This document shows, one piece after another, positions 1 through 7,233 of a stretch of DNA of 64,000 nucleotides. The position numbers were made by a program, and so were the translations under genes. The notes under the pieces are model-generated. The model was not told the DNA's origin and did not search any database. It saw only the letters and a list, made by a program, of their open reading frames with translations. Each line of letters opens with the position of its first letter. Position 1 is the stretch's first letter. Source of the DNA: Lentzea albidocapillata (GTDB lineage: Bacteria; Actinomycetota; Actinomycetes; Mycobacteriales; Pseudonocardiaceae); assembly GCF_000719115.1 (NCBI RefSeq), contig NZ_JOEA01000005.1:1-64000 (forward strand), in the 5' to 3' direction.

Positions 1-107
1 TACGTGAGGATCTTGGTCAGCAGCGCGTCGTCGGTCTTGAGCTTCTCGATCGTCGCGGCATCGATCTTCGCGAACGCCGAGTCGACCGGCGCGAACACCA
101 GGCGGTC
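1..107 (-). pseudogene. Fasciclin-domain protein, 5'-truncated and cut by window edge
   Basis: Read on the minus strand this stretch encodes LVFAPVDSAFAKIDAATIEK and then LLTKILT, the H1 motif and following helix of a fasciclin (FAS1) domain, as in secreted Mpt70/Mpt83-type proteins. The reading frame runs off the window at position 1. On its 5' side there is no start codon, signal peptide or first part of the domain: at about 107 the coding sequence joins directly to a copy of the promoter block found upstream of the second fasciclin gene at 2284-2700. The gene therefore seems to have lost everything from its promoter spacer to the middle of the FAS1 domain. An assembly error is an alternative. 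Confidence 0.7.
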
Positions 108-140
108 GGATGGGTCTGGTTGTCGACCCGTTACGAAACG
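107..140 (-). promoter_or_regulatory. Relic promoter block, copy of the one upstream of fasciclin gene 2
   Basis: This block aligns with 2762-2794 with only a handful of mismatches and one gap. Read on the minus strand it ends in CCATCC at 113-108, the -35-like hexamer of the promoter at 2741-2768, but the matching -10 element is missing because the sequence switches to mid-gene fasciclin coding sequence at 107. The similarity is visible directly; calling it a relic SigK-type promoter is inference. Confidence 0.55.
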
Positions 141-187
141 TGGGCCGACACACCAATCCATGCCGTTCGCGAACCCGAAGACCCACC

Positions 188-652
188 ATGGAACAAGGAG
201 ACATCGCCCCGGACTTCACGCTGCCCGACGACACCGGCGAACCCCGTACGCTGTCGAGCTTCCTGGCCTCCGGCCCGGTCGCGCTGTTCTTCTACCCGGC
301 CGCGATGTCCGGCGGTTGCACCACGGAGAGCTGCCACTTCCGCGACCTGGCCGAGGAGTTCGGCGAGGTCGGCGCGCACAGGATCGGGATCAGCCCGGAC
401 GCGGTGGGAGCACAGCACCGGTTCTCCACCACGTACGGCTTCGACTACCCGCTCCTGTCCGATGTGGACGGCTCGGTCGCGAAGCAGTTCGGCGCCTGGC
501 GGCGCTTCAGCCCTCTGCACGCGAAGCGGCGGACCTTCGTCATCGGCACCGGCCGCGAGATCCTCGCTGTCATCAAGGGAGAGCTGAAGTTCAACGCCCA
601 CGCGGACCTCGCTCTCGAGGTCCTGCGCGGACGTGCCGCCAAGGACGCCTAA
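188..652 (+). CDS. Peroxiredoxin, BCP/PrxQ type
   Basis: A 154-residue thioredoxin-fold peroxidase that would reduce hydrogen peroxide or alkyl hydroperoxides with electrons from thioredoxin. It opens with the family signature GDIAPDFTLPDDTGE and carries the active-site region FFYPAAMSGGCTTESC, giving a peroxidatic Cys44 and a resolving Cys49 five residues on, as in atypical 2-Cys PrxQ enzymes. The usual PGCT is GGCT here. No signal peptide is seen, so it is cytosolic. The ATG at 188 fits the start of the fold; an upstream in-frame start at 110 would add residues unlike the family. The stop codon overlaps that of the convergent molybdopterin oxidoreductase. Confidence 0.88.
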   Translation: MEQGDIAPDFTLPDDTGEPRTLSSFLASGPVALFFYPAAMSGGCTTESCHFRDLAEEFGEVGAHRIGISPDAVGAQHRFSTTYGFDYPLLSDVDGSVAKQFGAWRRFSPLHAKRRTFVIGTGREILAVIKGELKFNAHADLALEVLRGRAAKDA

Positions 653-2151
653 CCGGCCACCGAGGTGAACACCATCGAGTGCCAGCCGGTCGCGCCGTCC
701 GGGATCGGGGCGGCGCGCTCGCTGGTCTGGGTGGTGCCCTTCCGGTCCGTGGCACGGCATTCCACGGTGTGGTTGCCTTCCTTGAGGTCCAGTTCGATGC
801 GCCACATCCGCCACGTGTCGATGTTGACCTCGCGGCTCAGCGTCGCCTCCTGCCAGGGCCCTCCGTCGACCCGGACCTCGACGCGGTCGATGCCGGTGTG
901 CTGGGCCCAGGCGATGCCCGCCGCGACGAACCTGCCCGCCGGCACCCTCTCGAAGGACTTCGGCCGGTCCACCCTCGACATCACCTTGACCGGGGCCTTC
1001 TTCCCCCAGCCGCGCTGCGCCCAGTACGGGTCGAACGTGTCGAAGGTGGTGAGTTCGGCGTCCACCAGCCACTTCGTCGCCGACACGTAGCCGTAGAGGC
1101 CCGGCACGACCATGCGGACCGGGAAGCCGCGCTCGATCGGCAACGGTTCGCCGTTCATCCCCAGCGCCAGCATCGCGTTCGAGCCCGGCGCCATGATCTT
1201 GTCGACCGGGGTGCCGCACGTCCAGCCGTCCACGCTGGTCGTCGCGAGCTGGTCGGCACCGGGACGCACACCTGCTTCGCGCAGCAGGTCGGGCAGGGAG
1301 ACGCCGATGAAGTTCGACGTGGAGATGTACGGGCCGCCGACCTCGTTGGACACGCACACCAGCGTGATCGTCTTCTCCACCAGCGGACGCCGCAGCAGAT
1401 CGTCGTAGGTGAGCACCAATTCGTTGTCCACCATGCCGTGCACCCGCATGCGCCAGTCCTCGGCGCGCAGGCGAGGCACCGTGAGCGCGGTGTCGACGCG
1501 GTAGAACTTCTCGTTCGGCGTGATGAACTGCGGTGTGCCCTCACGGGCGAAGTCGGCGTCGAACGGGATCTCCGGCGCTTTCTCCCTGGGCTGCAACCTG
1601 ATCGCACGCCGGGAGGCCTCGACGTCCACCCGGCCGGCGAGCAGCTGACCGCCGAGCGCGGAGACCCCGGCACCGACCGCGATCGCCGCGGTCGTCAGCA
1701 GGAACCTGCGCCGCTCCGGCACGACCGCGGGCACCGCCTGGGACCACAGCCAGCGGAAAGCGGCGACACCGGCCACGAGGCTCGCCAGCGGGGCGAGCAC
1801 CGACCACCCGGTCGTCGTCGGCCTGGCCAGCACCGCGGCGATGCCGAGGAGGCCGAGCAGCGCGGCGAGGACGGTGCCGGGCCACGGACTGCGGCGCGAC
1901 AACAGCCCCGCCACCACGCCGAGGCCCGCGAGCACGACCGCCATGCTGCCGAGCAGCACCAGCTTGTCGTTCTCACCGAACGTACGGATCGCGAAGTCCT
2001 TGACCGGATGGGGTGTCAGGTCGATCGCGGTGTTGCCGACGGCGAGGAACGGCGAGGCCAGTGGACTCACCAGCCCTGCGACGAGATGCCCTACCGCCAA
2101 CGCCACGGCCACCGACACAAGGCCGATGAGGACGGATCGTGTTGCCTTCAC
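649..2151 (-). CDS. Membrane-anchored molybdopterin-dependent oxidoreductase (sulfite oxidase family)
   Basis: A 500-residue protein with about five N-terminal membrane segments (roughly residues 6-28, 68-85, 92-110, 117-134 and 152-172) followed by an extracytoplasmic oxidoreductase molybdopterin-binding domain (about 200-380) and a C-terminal Mo-cofactor dimerisation domain (about 390-500). The Mo-ligating cysteine is Cys266 in TITLVCVSNEVGG. Proteins of this layout often sit beside fasciclin genes and sigK/rskA in actinobacteria; the physiological substrate is not known. The GTG start at 2151 has no ribosome-binding site; a promoter-like motif ends six bases upstream, suggesting a leaderless mRNA. 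It is convergent with the peroxiredoxin gene. Confidence 0.88.
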   Translation of the reverse strand: MKATRSVLIGLVSVAVALAVGHLVAGLVSPLASPFLAVGNTAIDLTPHPVKDFAIRTFGENDKLVLLGSMAVVLAGLGVVAGLLSRRSPWPGTVLAALLGLLGIAAVLARPTTTGWSVLAPLASLVAGVAAFRWLWSQAVPAVVPERRRFLLTTAAIAVGAGVSALGGQLLAGRVDVEASRRAIRLQPREKAPEIPFDADFAREGTPQFITPNEKFYRVDTALTVPRLRAEDWRMRVHGMVDNELVLTYDDLLRRPLVEKTITLVCVSNEVGGPYISTSNFIGVSLPDLLREAGVRPGADQLATTSVDGWTCGTPVDKIMAPGSNAMLALGMNGEPLPIERGFPVRMVVPGLYGYVSATKWLVDAELTTFDTFDPYWAQRGWGKKAPVKVMSRVDRPKSFERVPAGRFVAAGIAWAQHTGIDRVEVRVDGGPWQEATLSREVNIDTWRMWRIELDLKEGNHTVECRATDRKGTTQTSERAAPIPDGATGWHSMVFTSVAG

Positions 2152-2157
2152 ATCTGT

Positions 2158-2185
2158 TGTTCGGAGCAGACCGCTGAGTGGATTG
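2158..2185 (-). promoter_or_regulatory. SigK-like promoter of the molybdopterin oxidoreductase
   Basis: On the minus strand CAATCC (2185-2180), a 16-base spacer and CGAACA (2163-2158) resemble CCATCC-N16-CGAATC upstream of the fasciclin gene, the pattern I recall for SigK of mycobacteria. Only six bases separate the -10-like element from the GTG start, so the transcript would begin at or next to the start codon. Confidence 0.45.
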
Positions 2186-2235
2186 GCTCACGCACGAGGT
2201 TCTGCCGAATCCACAGTGGATCAACGCACAGAACG

Positions 2236-2264
2236 GGGCACTCACGTCACAGACGTGAGTGCCC
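2236..2264 (-). terminator. Perfect hairpin downstream of fasciclin gene 2
   Basis: GGGCACTCACGTC (2236-2248) and GACGTGAGTGCCC (2252-2264) form a perfect 13-bp stem with a 3-base loop, 20 bases beyond the fasciclin stop codon. There is no clear T tract, as is common in high-GC actinomycetes. Confidence 0.7.
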
Positions 2265-2283
2265 AGTTGCCACACGGGTGATG

Positions 2284-2700
2284 TCAGGCAGGCATCAGGA
2301 CCGAGTCGATGAGGTACACGGTGGCGTTGGCGGTCTTCACGCCACCACAGATGACGTTGGCGTCGTTGACCTTGATCGCGTTGCCCGAATGCCGGACACC
2401 GCGCTGACGAGCGTGGTGAGCAGCGGGTTGTTGCTCGCGGCCACGGCGACCGGGTCAGCGGCCATGCCCGAAACCGAACCGGCGCCGGACGGAACCTGCT
2501 TGGCGTAGTCGGCACAACCGGAACCTACGAGGTCCTTGGCCGGATCTGCCATCGCAGCCGAGGACGGCGCGGACGAGGTGGCGGAGGTCGGGGCGGTGCT
2601 GGAGCTGCCGGCCATGTCGCCCGAGCCGCAAGCAGCTCCGAACAGGGCGAGCGAGATGGCGCCGGCGGCCAGAGCGGTGCTGCGGACGGTCTTGTTCATG
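2284..2700 (-). pseudogene. Fasciclin-domain lipoprotein with internal deletion and frameshift
   Basis: The start is the ATG at 2700 with a GGAG eight to nine bases upstream. The product begins [20 protein letters not shown] and has a lipoprotein-like GAAC at Cys24, then a Ser/Thr/Ala-rich linker and the beginning of a fasciclin domain up to [11 protein letters not shown]. At about 2390 the sequence jumps to another frame that encodes the end of the same domain ([14 protein letters not shown] and then YLIDSVLMPA, stop at 2284). Roughly 75 residues of the domain core, including the H1 motif, are missing. That missing core is what the fragment at 1-107 encodes. By family analogy the intact protein would be a cell-surface protein of the Mpt70/Mpt83 type. 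Confidence 0.8.
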
Positions 2701-2740
2701 ACGGACTTCTCCAAGGGGTGAACGGGGAGGTTGCATCGGT

Positions 2741-2768
2741 GATTCGCCACCCCTCGGGGAACGGATGG
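2741..2768 (-). promoter_or_regulatory. SigK-like promoter of fasciclin gene 2
   Basis: On the minus strand CCATCC (2768-2763), a 16-base spacer and CGAATC (2746-2741) lie about 40 bases upstream of the fasciclin start. This matches the motif I remember for SigK, which controls the fasciclin proteins Mpt70 and Mpt83 in mycobacteria. No sigK or rskA gene is in the window. Confidence 0.55.
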
Positions 2769-3079
2769 GTCCGGTTATCGACCTGTTACCAACGAGCCCG
2801 CGGATCGGGCGTGACCAGGACAAATGATCCACCGGCAGTCCGCGGTCCACAGTCGACGATCAACTCGGCTCACTCCCCCACACGCCAAGCACTTCTGCCC
2901 CATGTTCTTCCGTCAGACATCCGCTGACACCACGGGTCAGCTGCGCGTGAATCGTCGAATCCTCGTCGAACGACGCTCGGTGGAGTTTCGACGACGGGTC
3001 GCCGGACCTCGTTGTTATCGCTAACTCGCCGTCCGCACAGGCAAGCACCATTGCCATGAACAGCAACCTTGCCACATAG

Positions 3080-3093
3080 TGTTAACGCTCACT
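3080..3093. promoter_or_regulatory. LacI-type operator upstream of GH43 gene
   Basis: TGTTAACGCTCACT is a degenerate palindrome resembling TGTAAGCGCTCACA at 41259 and TGTGAGCGCTTACA at 45871, sites flanking the LacI-family regulator's own cluster. It lies about 40 bases upstream of the 3131 start. Confidence 0.5.
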
Positions 3094-3130
3094 GTCCGAG
3101 TCTCCTCTCAATGGTGCAAGGAGCCGGTCC

Positions 3131-4501
3131 ATGCGTTTCCCCCTGCCGCGTGCTGTCCGCTCGTTCCGACGGCGCGCGTTGATCGCTCTCACGGTCGTGT
3201 TCGCCGCCGGGGCGGGTGTCGTCGCCACCGGTCCGGTGGCGGCGGCCGCCGGCCCTGTGCCGCACTACCTGATGACCGCGTTCACGAACAGCAGCGAGTC
3301 GAACATGTACGTCTTCGACTCGCCGAACGCGACCAGCTTCACCCAGGTCAGGGCCAACGCCTACACGCCGCCGTCCGGACTGATCCGAGATCCCAGCGTC
3401 CTGCGGCACACCGATGGCTACTACTACCTCGTCTACACGACGAACTGGACGGGCGACACCATCGGTTTCGCCCGCAGCGCGGACTACGTGTCCTGGACGT
3501 TCCTGCGCAACGTCCGGGTAGGACTCAACGGCGCCACCGGCAGCACGTGGGCGCCGGAGTGGTTCAAGGACTCCGACGGCAGCGTGCACGTGGTCTTCTC
3601 CGCGTCCACGGCCGGAACGGCGGGACAGTTCCGCCCGTACCGGATCACCGCGACGAACGCGGACCTCTCGGCGTGGAGCAACCCGGTCGCACTCGGCCTG
3701 CCGGCGAACTTCATCGACAGCTTCCTGGTCAAGGTCGGCGGCACGTACCACAACTTCCTCAAGAACGAGACCACGAAGTACATCGAGCACGCCACCGCCA
3801 CGTCGCTGAACGGGCCGTGGACCTTCGTCGGCACGGGCAACTGGGCGGGCTGGGGTGCCGGACTCGAAGGACCCGCGCTCGTGCGGCTGCCCGACGGCCG
3901 GTGGCGGATCTACTTCGACCAGTACGGCCAGCGGCGGTACTTCTACGCGGACAGCACGAATCTCGCGAGCTTCGGCGCCAAGGTCGAACTGGCCGGGCTG
4001 TCCGGCGTCGCGCGGCACTTCACCGTGCTGCGGGAGGACTCCGGCGACGGCACGGCGGTCGCCACGGGCGCCCGGTCGCTGCGCTCGGCCAACCTCCCCG
4101 ACCGGTACGTCCGTCACCGCGACAACCTCGGCTACGTCGAACCGGTGAGCTCGTCCAGCGCCCTGACGGCGCGCCGGGACGCGACGTTCACCGTCGTGGC
4201 CGGCCTGGCGAACGCGGGTTGTTACTCGCTGCGCTCGGTGAACTTCCCGGACCGCTACCTGCGGCACTACGGCTTCCGCGTCCGGCTGGACACCAACAGC
4301 GGTGACGCGGTGTTCGCCCGCGACGCCACCTTCTGCGGCCGGGCCGGTCTAGCAGGCGGCGGGAGCACGTCGTTCGAGTCGTACTCCCACCCCGGGCGGT
4401 ACCTGCGCCACCTGAACTACGAGCTGCGCGTCGACTGGCGCACCTCCGGCTCGTCGTTCGCCGGTGACGCGTCCTTCACCGTCACCGCGCCACTGGCCTG
4501 A
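3131..4501 (+). CDS. Secreted GH43-type arabinofuranosidase with AbfB (CBM42) domain
   Basis: A 456-residue exported enzyme. An N-terminal signal peptide (about residues 1-40, RRRAL followed by a hydrophobic run and AAA) precedes a five-bladed beta-propeller glycosidase domain (about 45-310; LIRDPSVLRHTDGYYYLVYT is the typical first blade with its catalytic-base Asp) and a C-terminal arabinose-binding AbfB domain (about 318-456) with repeated SLRSVNFPDRYLRH-like motifs. It probably removes arabinose from arabinan or arabinoxylan outside the cell. The ATG at 3131 has AAGGAG eight bases upstream. The exact GH family of the propeller is less certain than the AbfB call. It is followed by the second GH43-AbfB gene, but an IS-like remnant now separates the two. 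Confidence 0.8.
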   Translation: MRFPLPRAVRSFRRRALIALTVVFAAGAGVVATGPVAAAAGPVPHYLMTAFTNSSESNMYVFDSPNATSFTQVRANAYTPPSGLIRDPSVLRHTDGYYYLVYTTNWTGDTIGFARSADYVSWTFLRNVRVGLNGATGSTWAPEWFKDSDGSVHVVFSASTAGTAGQFRPYRITATNADLSAWSNPVALGLPANFIDSFLVKVGGTYHNFLKNETTKYIEHATATSLNGPWTFVGTGNWAGWGAGLEGPALVRLPDGRWRIYFDQYGQRRYFYADSTNLASFGAKVELAGLSGVARHFTVLREDSGDGTAVATGARSLRSANLPDRYVRHRDNLGYVEPVSSSSALTARRDATFTVVAGLANAGCYSLRSVNFPDRYLRHYGFRVRLDTNSGDAVFARDATFCGRAGLAGGGSTSFESYSHPGRYLRHLNYELRVDWRTSGSSFAGDASFTVTAPLA

Positions 4502-4512
4502 AAGGACAGTCA

Positions 4513-4726
4513 TTGACATCTCTCCCAGCTGAAGCAGGGAGATTCTTCCCTCGCGGGTCGAGTTTTCTGCTTCACAGCCCGTTGCCGCCTGGCTTACCAG
4601 CCAGCCGCTCCGCCAACCGCCACACCAGCGGATCAGAGCACGGTCTTTCGCCCTGGGGCGAAACCTCGCCCTTGCCCTGCTTCGCAGGGTCCGTTTCCTC
4701 CCCGGTCTGAAGGCCGGGGCATCCAC
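4513..4726 (+). mobile_element. IS200/IS605-family remnant (non-autonomous, no transposase)
   Basis: The segment begins TTGACATCTCTCCC and ends GGCCGGGGCATCCAC, which look like the left and right ends of actinobacterial IS200/IS605-group elements. Each end has a subterminal hairpin with a CTGAAG loop: TCTCCC/GGGAGA at 4521-4542 and CCCCGG/CCGGGG at 4700-4719. Between them are further short hairpins (TTTCGCCC/GGGCGAAA, CCCTGC/GCAGGG), as in the 3' end of tnpB that gives rise to omega RNA. No tnpA or tnpB reading frame remains. It lies in the gap between two arabinofuranosidase genes, and its hairpins may now act in transcript processing or termination. Confidence 0.6.
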
Positions 4727-4739
4727 AGAGGAAATCCCG

Positions 4740-6179
4740 ATGAAGACGGTTCTCCTCCGCCTGGCCGTGCTGGCGCTCGCCGCCGTCACCTGCGTGGCCG
4801 GGATGCCCGTGCCGCAGGCAGGTGCGACGCCCGCGGTGCGGTACACCAACCCGATCGCGGAACGGCGTGCCGATCCGCACATCTTCAAGCACACCGACGG
4901 CTTCTACTACTTCACCGCGACCGTTCCGGAGTACGACCGGATCGTCCTGCGCCGCGCGACCACGATCCAGGGACTGGCCTCGGCGCCGGAGACGGTGATC
5001 TGGCGCAAGCACTCCAGCGGCGAGATGGCCGCCCACATCTGGGCACCGGAGATCCACTTCATCAACGGGAAGTGGTACGTCTACTTCGCGGCGGGCCGCA
5101 GTGACGACATCTGGCGCATCCGGATGTACGTGCTGGAGAGCTCGAGCGCCAACCCGCTGACCGGAGCGTGGACCGAGCGCGGCCGCATCACGACCCCGTG
5201 GGACACCTTCGCCCTGGACGCCTCCACCTTCGTGCACAACGGCGTGCGCTACCTGACGTGGGCGCAGCAGGAACCCGGCATCGCCACGAACTCCAACCTC
5301 TACCTCGCCCGCATGGGCGCGAACCCATGGACGATCACCGGCACGGTGACCCGGCTGACGGTGCCGGCACTCGCCTGGGAGACCCGCGGGTACAAGGTGG
5401 CGGAGGGACCAGCGGTGTTGCAGCGCAACGGAAAGGTCTTCCTGACCTACTCGGCCAGCGCCACCGACGCGAACTACTGCCTCGGCCTGCTGACCGCGCC
5501 GGCGTCGGCGGACCTGCTCAACCCGGCCTCGTGGACCAAGAGTCCGAACCCCGTGTTCACCAGCAACGACGCGACCGGTCAGTACGGGCCCGGCCACAAC
5601 TCGTTCACGGTGTCCGAGGACGGCAGCAGCGACGTCATGGTCTACCACGACCGCAACTACCGCGACATCAACGGCGACCCGCTCAACGACCCGAACCGCC
5701 GCACCCGCGTGCAGAAGGTCTACTACAAGGCCGACGGCACACCGGACTTCGGCATCCCGGTCGCCGACGGGCCGACCCCGGTCAGACTCAGGTCCTATGC
5801 CGCCACCGACCGCTTCGTGCGGCACTGGGAGTACCGCGCGCGTCTGGAAGCAGGCGTGGCCCCGCTGGCCGACTCCCAGTTCAGGCTCGTCGCAGGGCTG
5901 GCCGGCTCCCGCACCGTGTCGCTCGAGTCGACCAACTTCCCCGGCTACTTCCTGCGGCACCGCAACAACGAGCTGTGGGTCGACCGAAGCGACGGCAGCG
6001 CCCTGTTCCGCAACGACGCCAGCTTCACGCAACGAGCAGGCCTCGCCGCGAGCTCGGCGGTGTCGTTCGAGTCGGTGAACTTCCCCGGCCGCCACATCCG
6101 AGTCAGCGGCGGACTGCTCTACCTGCAGGCCGTCACCGACGCGCAGGGACGGGCGGACGCGACGTTCGTCCTGGAGTGA
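4740..6179 (+). CDS. Secreted GH43 alpha-L-arabinofuranosidase with AbfB (CBM42) domain
   Basis: A 479-residue protein with a signal peptide (about 1-29), a GH43 beta-propeller (about 33-340) and an AbfB arabinose-binding domain (about 350-479). The propeller opens with NPIAERRADPHIFKHTDGFY, where the Asp of RADPH is the expected catalytic base, and has WAPEIHFINGKWYVYFAA and YKVAEGPAV, the latter carrying the likely catalytic Glu. The AbfB part has VSLESTNFPGYFLRH and a second SFESVNFPGRHIR repeat. It would release arabinose from arabinan side chains of pectin or from arabinoxylan. The start at 4740 has GAGGAA just upstream, immediately after the IS-like remnant, so the element sits close to the translation start. 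Confidence 0.87.
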   Translation: MKTVLLRLAVLALAAVTCVAGMPVPQAGATPAVRYTNPIAERRADPHIFKHTDGFYYFTATVPEYDRIVLRRATTIQGLASAPETVIWRKHSSGEMAAHIWAPEIHFINGKWYVYFAAGRSDDIWRIRMYVLESSSANPLTGAWTERGRITTPWDTFALDASTFVHNGVRYLTWAQQEPGIATNSNLYLARMGANPWTITGTVTRLTVPALAWETRGYKVAEGPAVLQRNGKVFLTYSASATDANYCLGLLTAPASADLLNPASWTKSPNPVFTSNDATGQYGPGHNSFTVSEDGSSDVMVYHDRNYRDINGDPLNDPNRRTRVQKVYYKADGTPDFGIPVADGPTPVRLRSYAATDRFVRHWEYRARLEAGVAPLADSQFRLVAGLAGSRTVSLESTNFPGYFLRHRNNELWVDRSDGSALFRNDASFTQRAGLAASSAVSFESVNFPGRHIRVSGGLLYLQAVTDAQGRADATFVLE

Positions 6180-6316
6180 GGCGAGCCGGCCGGGTGAGCC
6201 GACCGTCCTGATCGGACTGTCACGAGGTCGAACCGGCTGCCGCGGGAGCGAATCCGCGGCAGTCGATTCGACCGTCGAACACAACAGATCTCCGCGCTTC
6301 CTCGCATTTTCCGGCC

Positions 6317-6357
6317 TGTGAGCGCCATACTTCGACCTGCATGGGAAAGCGCTTACC
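6317..6357. promoter_or_regulatory. Two LacI-type operators upstream of rhamnogalacturonan acetylesterase
   Basis: GGAAAGCGCTTACC at 6344-6357 is a near-palindrome with an AGCGCT core, related to GGTAAGCGCTTTCC at 37741. A weaker TGTGAGCGCCATAC sits at 6317-6330. The stronger site is 24 bases from the start codon at 6381 and should block transcription when occupied. Confidence 0.6.
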
Positions 6358-6380
6358 TCTGCGGCTTCGAAGGGAACTCC

Positions 6381-7190
6381 ATGCTCCTGAAACGCACGCC
6401 CGCCGTCATCGGCATCGCCTTCTCGCTCCTCTCCACAGCGGTCGCGGGAACCGGCGCGGCGGCGGCCCCCGTCACCGTCCACGTCGCGGGAGACTCCACC
6501 GCCTCCACCTACACCTCGGCGCTGGCTCCCCGGGCCGGGTGGGGCCAGGCGCTCCCGGCGTTCTTCTCCCGCGGCGTCGTCACGGCGAACGAAGCGCTCT
6601 CGGGAGCCAGCTCGAAGAGCTTCGTGGACCTGGGCCGCCTCGACCGCGTCCTGGCCAAGGTGAAACGGGGCGACCACCTGCTCATCTCCTTCGGGCACAA
6701 CGACCAGAAGAAGGAGGATCCGGCCCGCTACACCGAGCCGTCGACGACGTACAAGTCCTACCTCTCCCAGTACATCGACAGGAGCCGGGCCAGAGGCGCG
6801 AAGCCGGTGCTGGTCACGTCCGTCGAACGACGCCGCTTCACCAGCACCGGAACCGCCTCCCCCTCCCACGGCGCGTACCCGGCGGCGATGCGCGAGCTCG
6901 CGGCGGCCAAGGGGGTGCCCCTGATCGACCTCACCGCGTCCAGCACGGCGTTGTGGAACCGCGCGGGTGTCGAGGGAACGAAGAAGTACTTCCTGCACCT
7001 GCCGGCCGGGCCGTGGCCCAACTACCCGGACGGGGTCGAGGACAACACGCACTTCCAGGCCGCCGGAGCGATCGAGGTCGCCCGGCTCGTCGCCACCGCC
7101 CTGCGCGACCAGCGCCTCCTGCCGCCCGCCTCGTTCCGCCGGCTCACCGCCCCGGTTCCGGCGAGCGCGATCGTCTGGCCGAAGGCCTGA
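6381..7190 (+). CDS. Secreted rhamnogalacturonan acetylesterase-like SGNH hydrolase
   Basis: A 269-residue exported esterase. After a signal peptide (about 1-29) the SGNH blocks are clear: VAGDST with nucleophile Ser39, a Gly in the second block, ISFGHND with the oxyanion Asn, and the C-terminal DNTHF with the catalytic Asp/His pair. This arrangement is that of rhamnogalacturonan acetylesterases (CE12), which remove acetyl groups from galacturonate in the pectin backbone so that lyases can act. Start at 6381 is supported by GAAGGGA nine bases upstream; longer in-frame starts would place charged residues before the signal peptide. It begins a run of three exported proteins (6381-9248) likely co-transcribed. 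Confidence 0.85.
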   Translation: MLLKRTPAVIGIAFSLLSTAVAGTGAAAAPVTVHVAGDSTASTYTSALAPRAGWGQALPAFFSRGVVTANEALSGASSKSFVDLGRLDRVLAKVKRGDHLLISFGHNDQKKEDPARYTEPSTTYKSYLSQYIDRSRARGAKPVLVTSVERRRFTSTGTASPSHGAYPAAMRELAAAKGVPLIDLTASSTALWNRAGVEGTKKYFLHLPAGPWPNYPDGVEDNTHFQAAGAIEVARLVATALRDQRLLPPASFRRLTAPVPASAIVWPKA

Positions 7191-7233
7191 CGAAGTCCAC
7201 ATCAGACAACCCCCTGCCTGTCTGGAGAACCCT

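Larger units (their letters stand above)
2701..3130. other. Divergent intergenic region, 430 bp
   Basis: No gene is supported here. The left part holds the fasciclin promoter and its ribosome-binding site, and the right end holds a LacI-type operator at 3080-3093 and AAGGAG before the GH43 start at 3131. The middle 250 bases are less GC-rich than neighbouring genes and show no coding pattern on either strand. Confidence 0.6.

Noticed and set aside
4..2508. Very long plus-strand reading frame across the first 2.5 kb
   Set aside because: It is Arg/Pro/Gly/His-rich, runs antisense through the molybdopterin oxidoreductase and out of frame through the peroxiredoxin, and matches no family: a GC-rich shadow frame.
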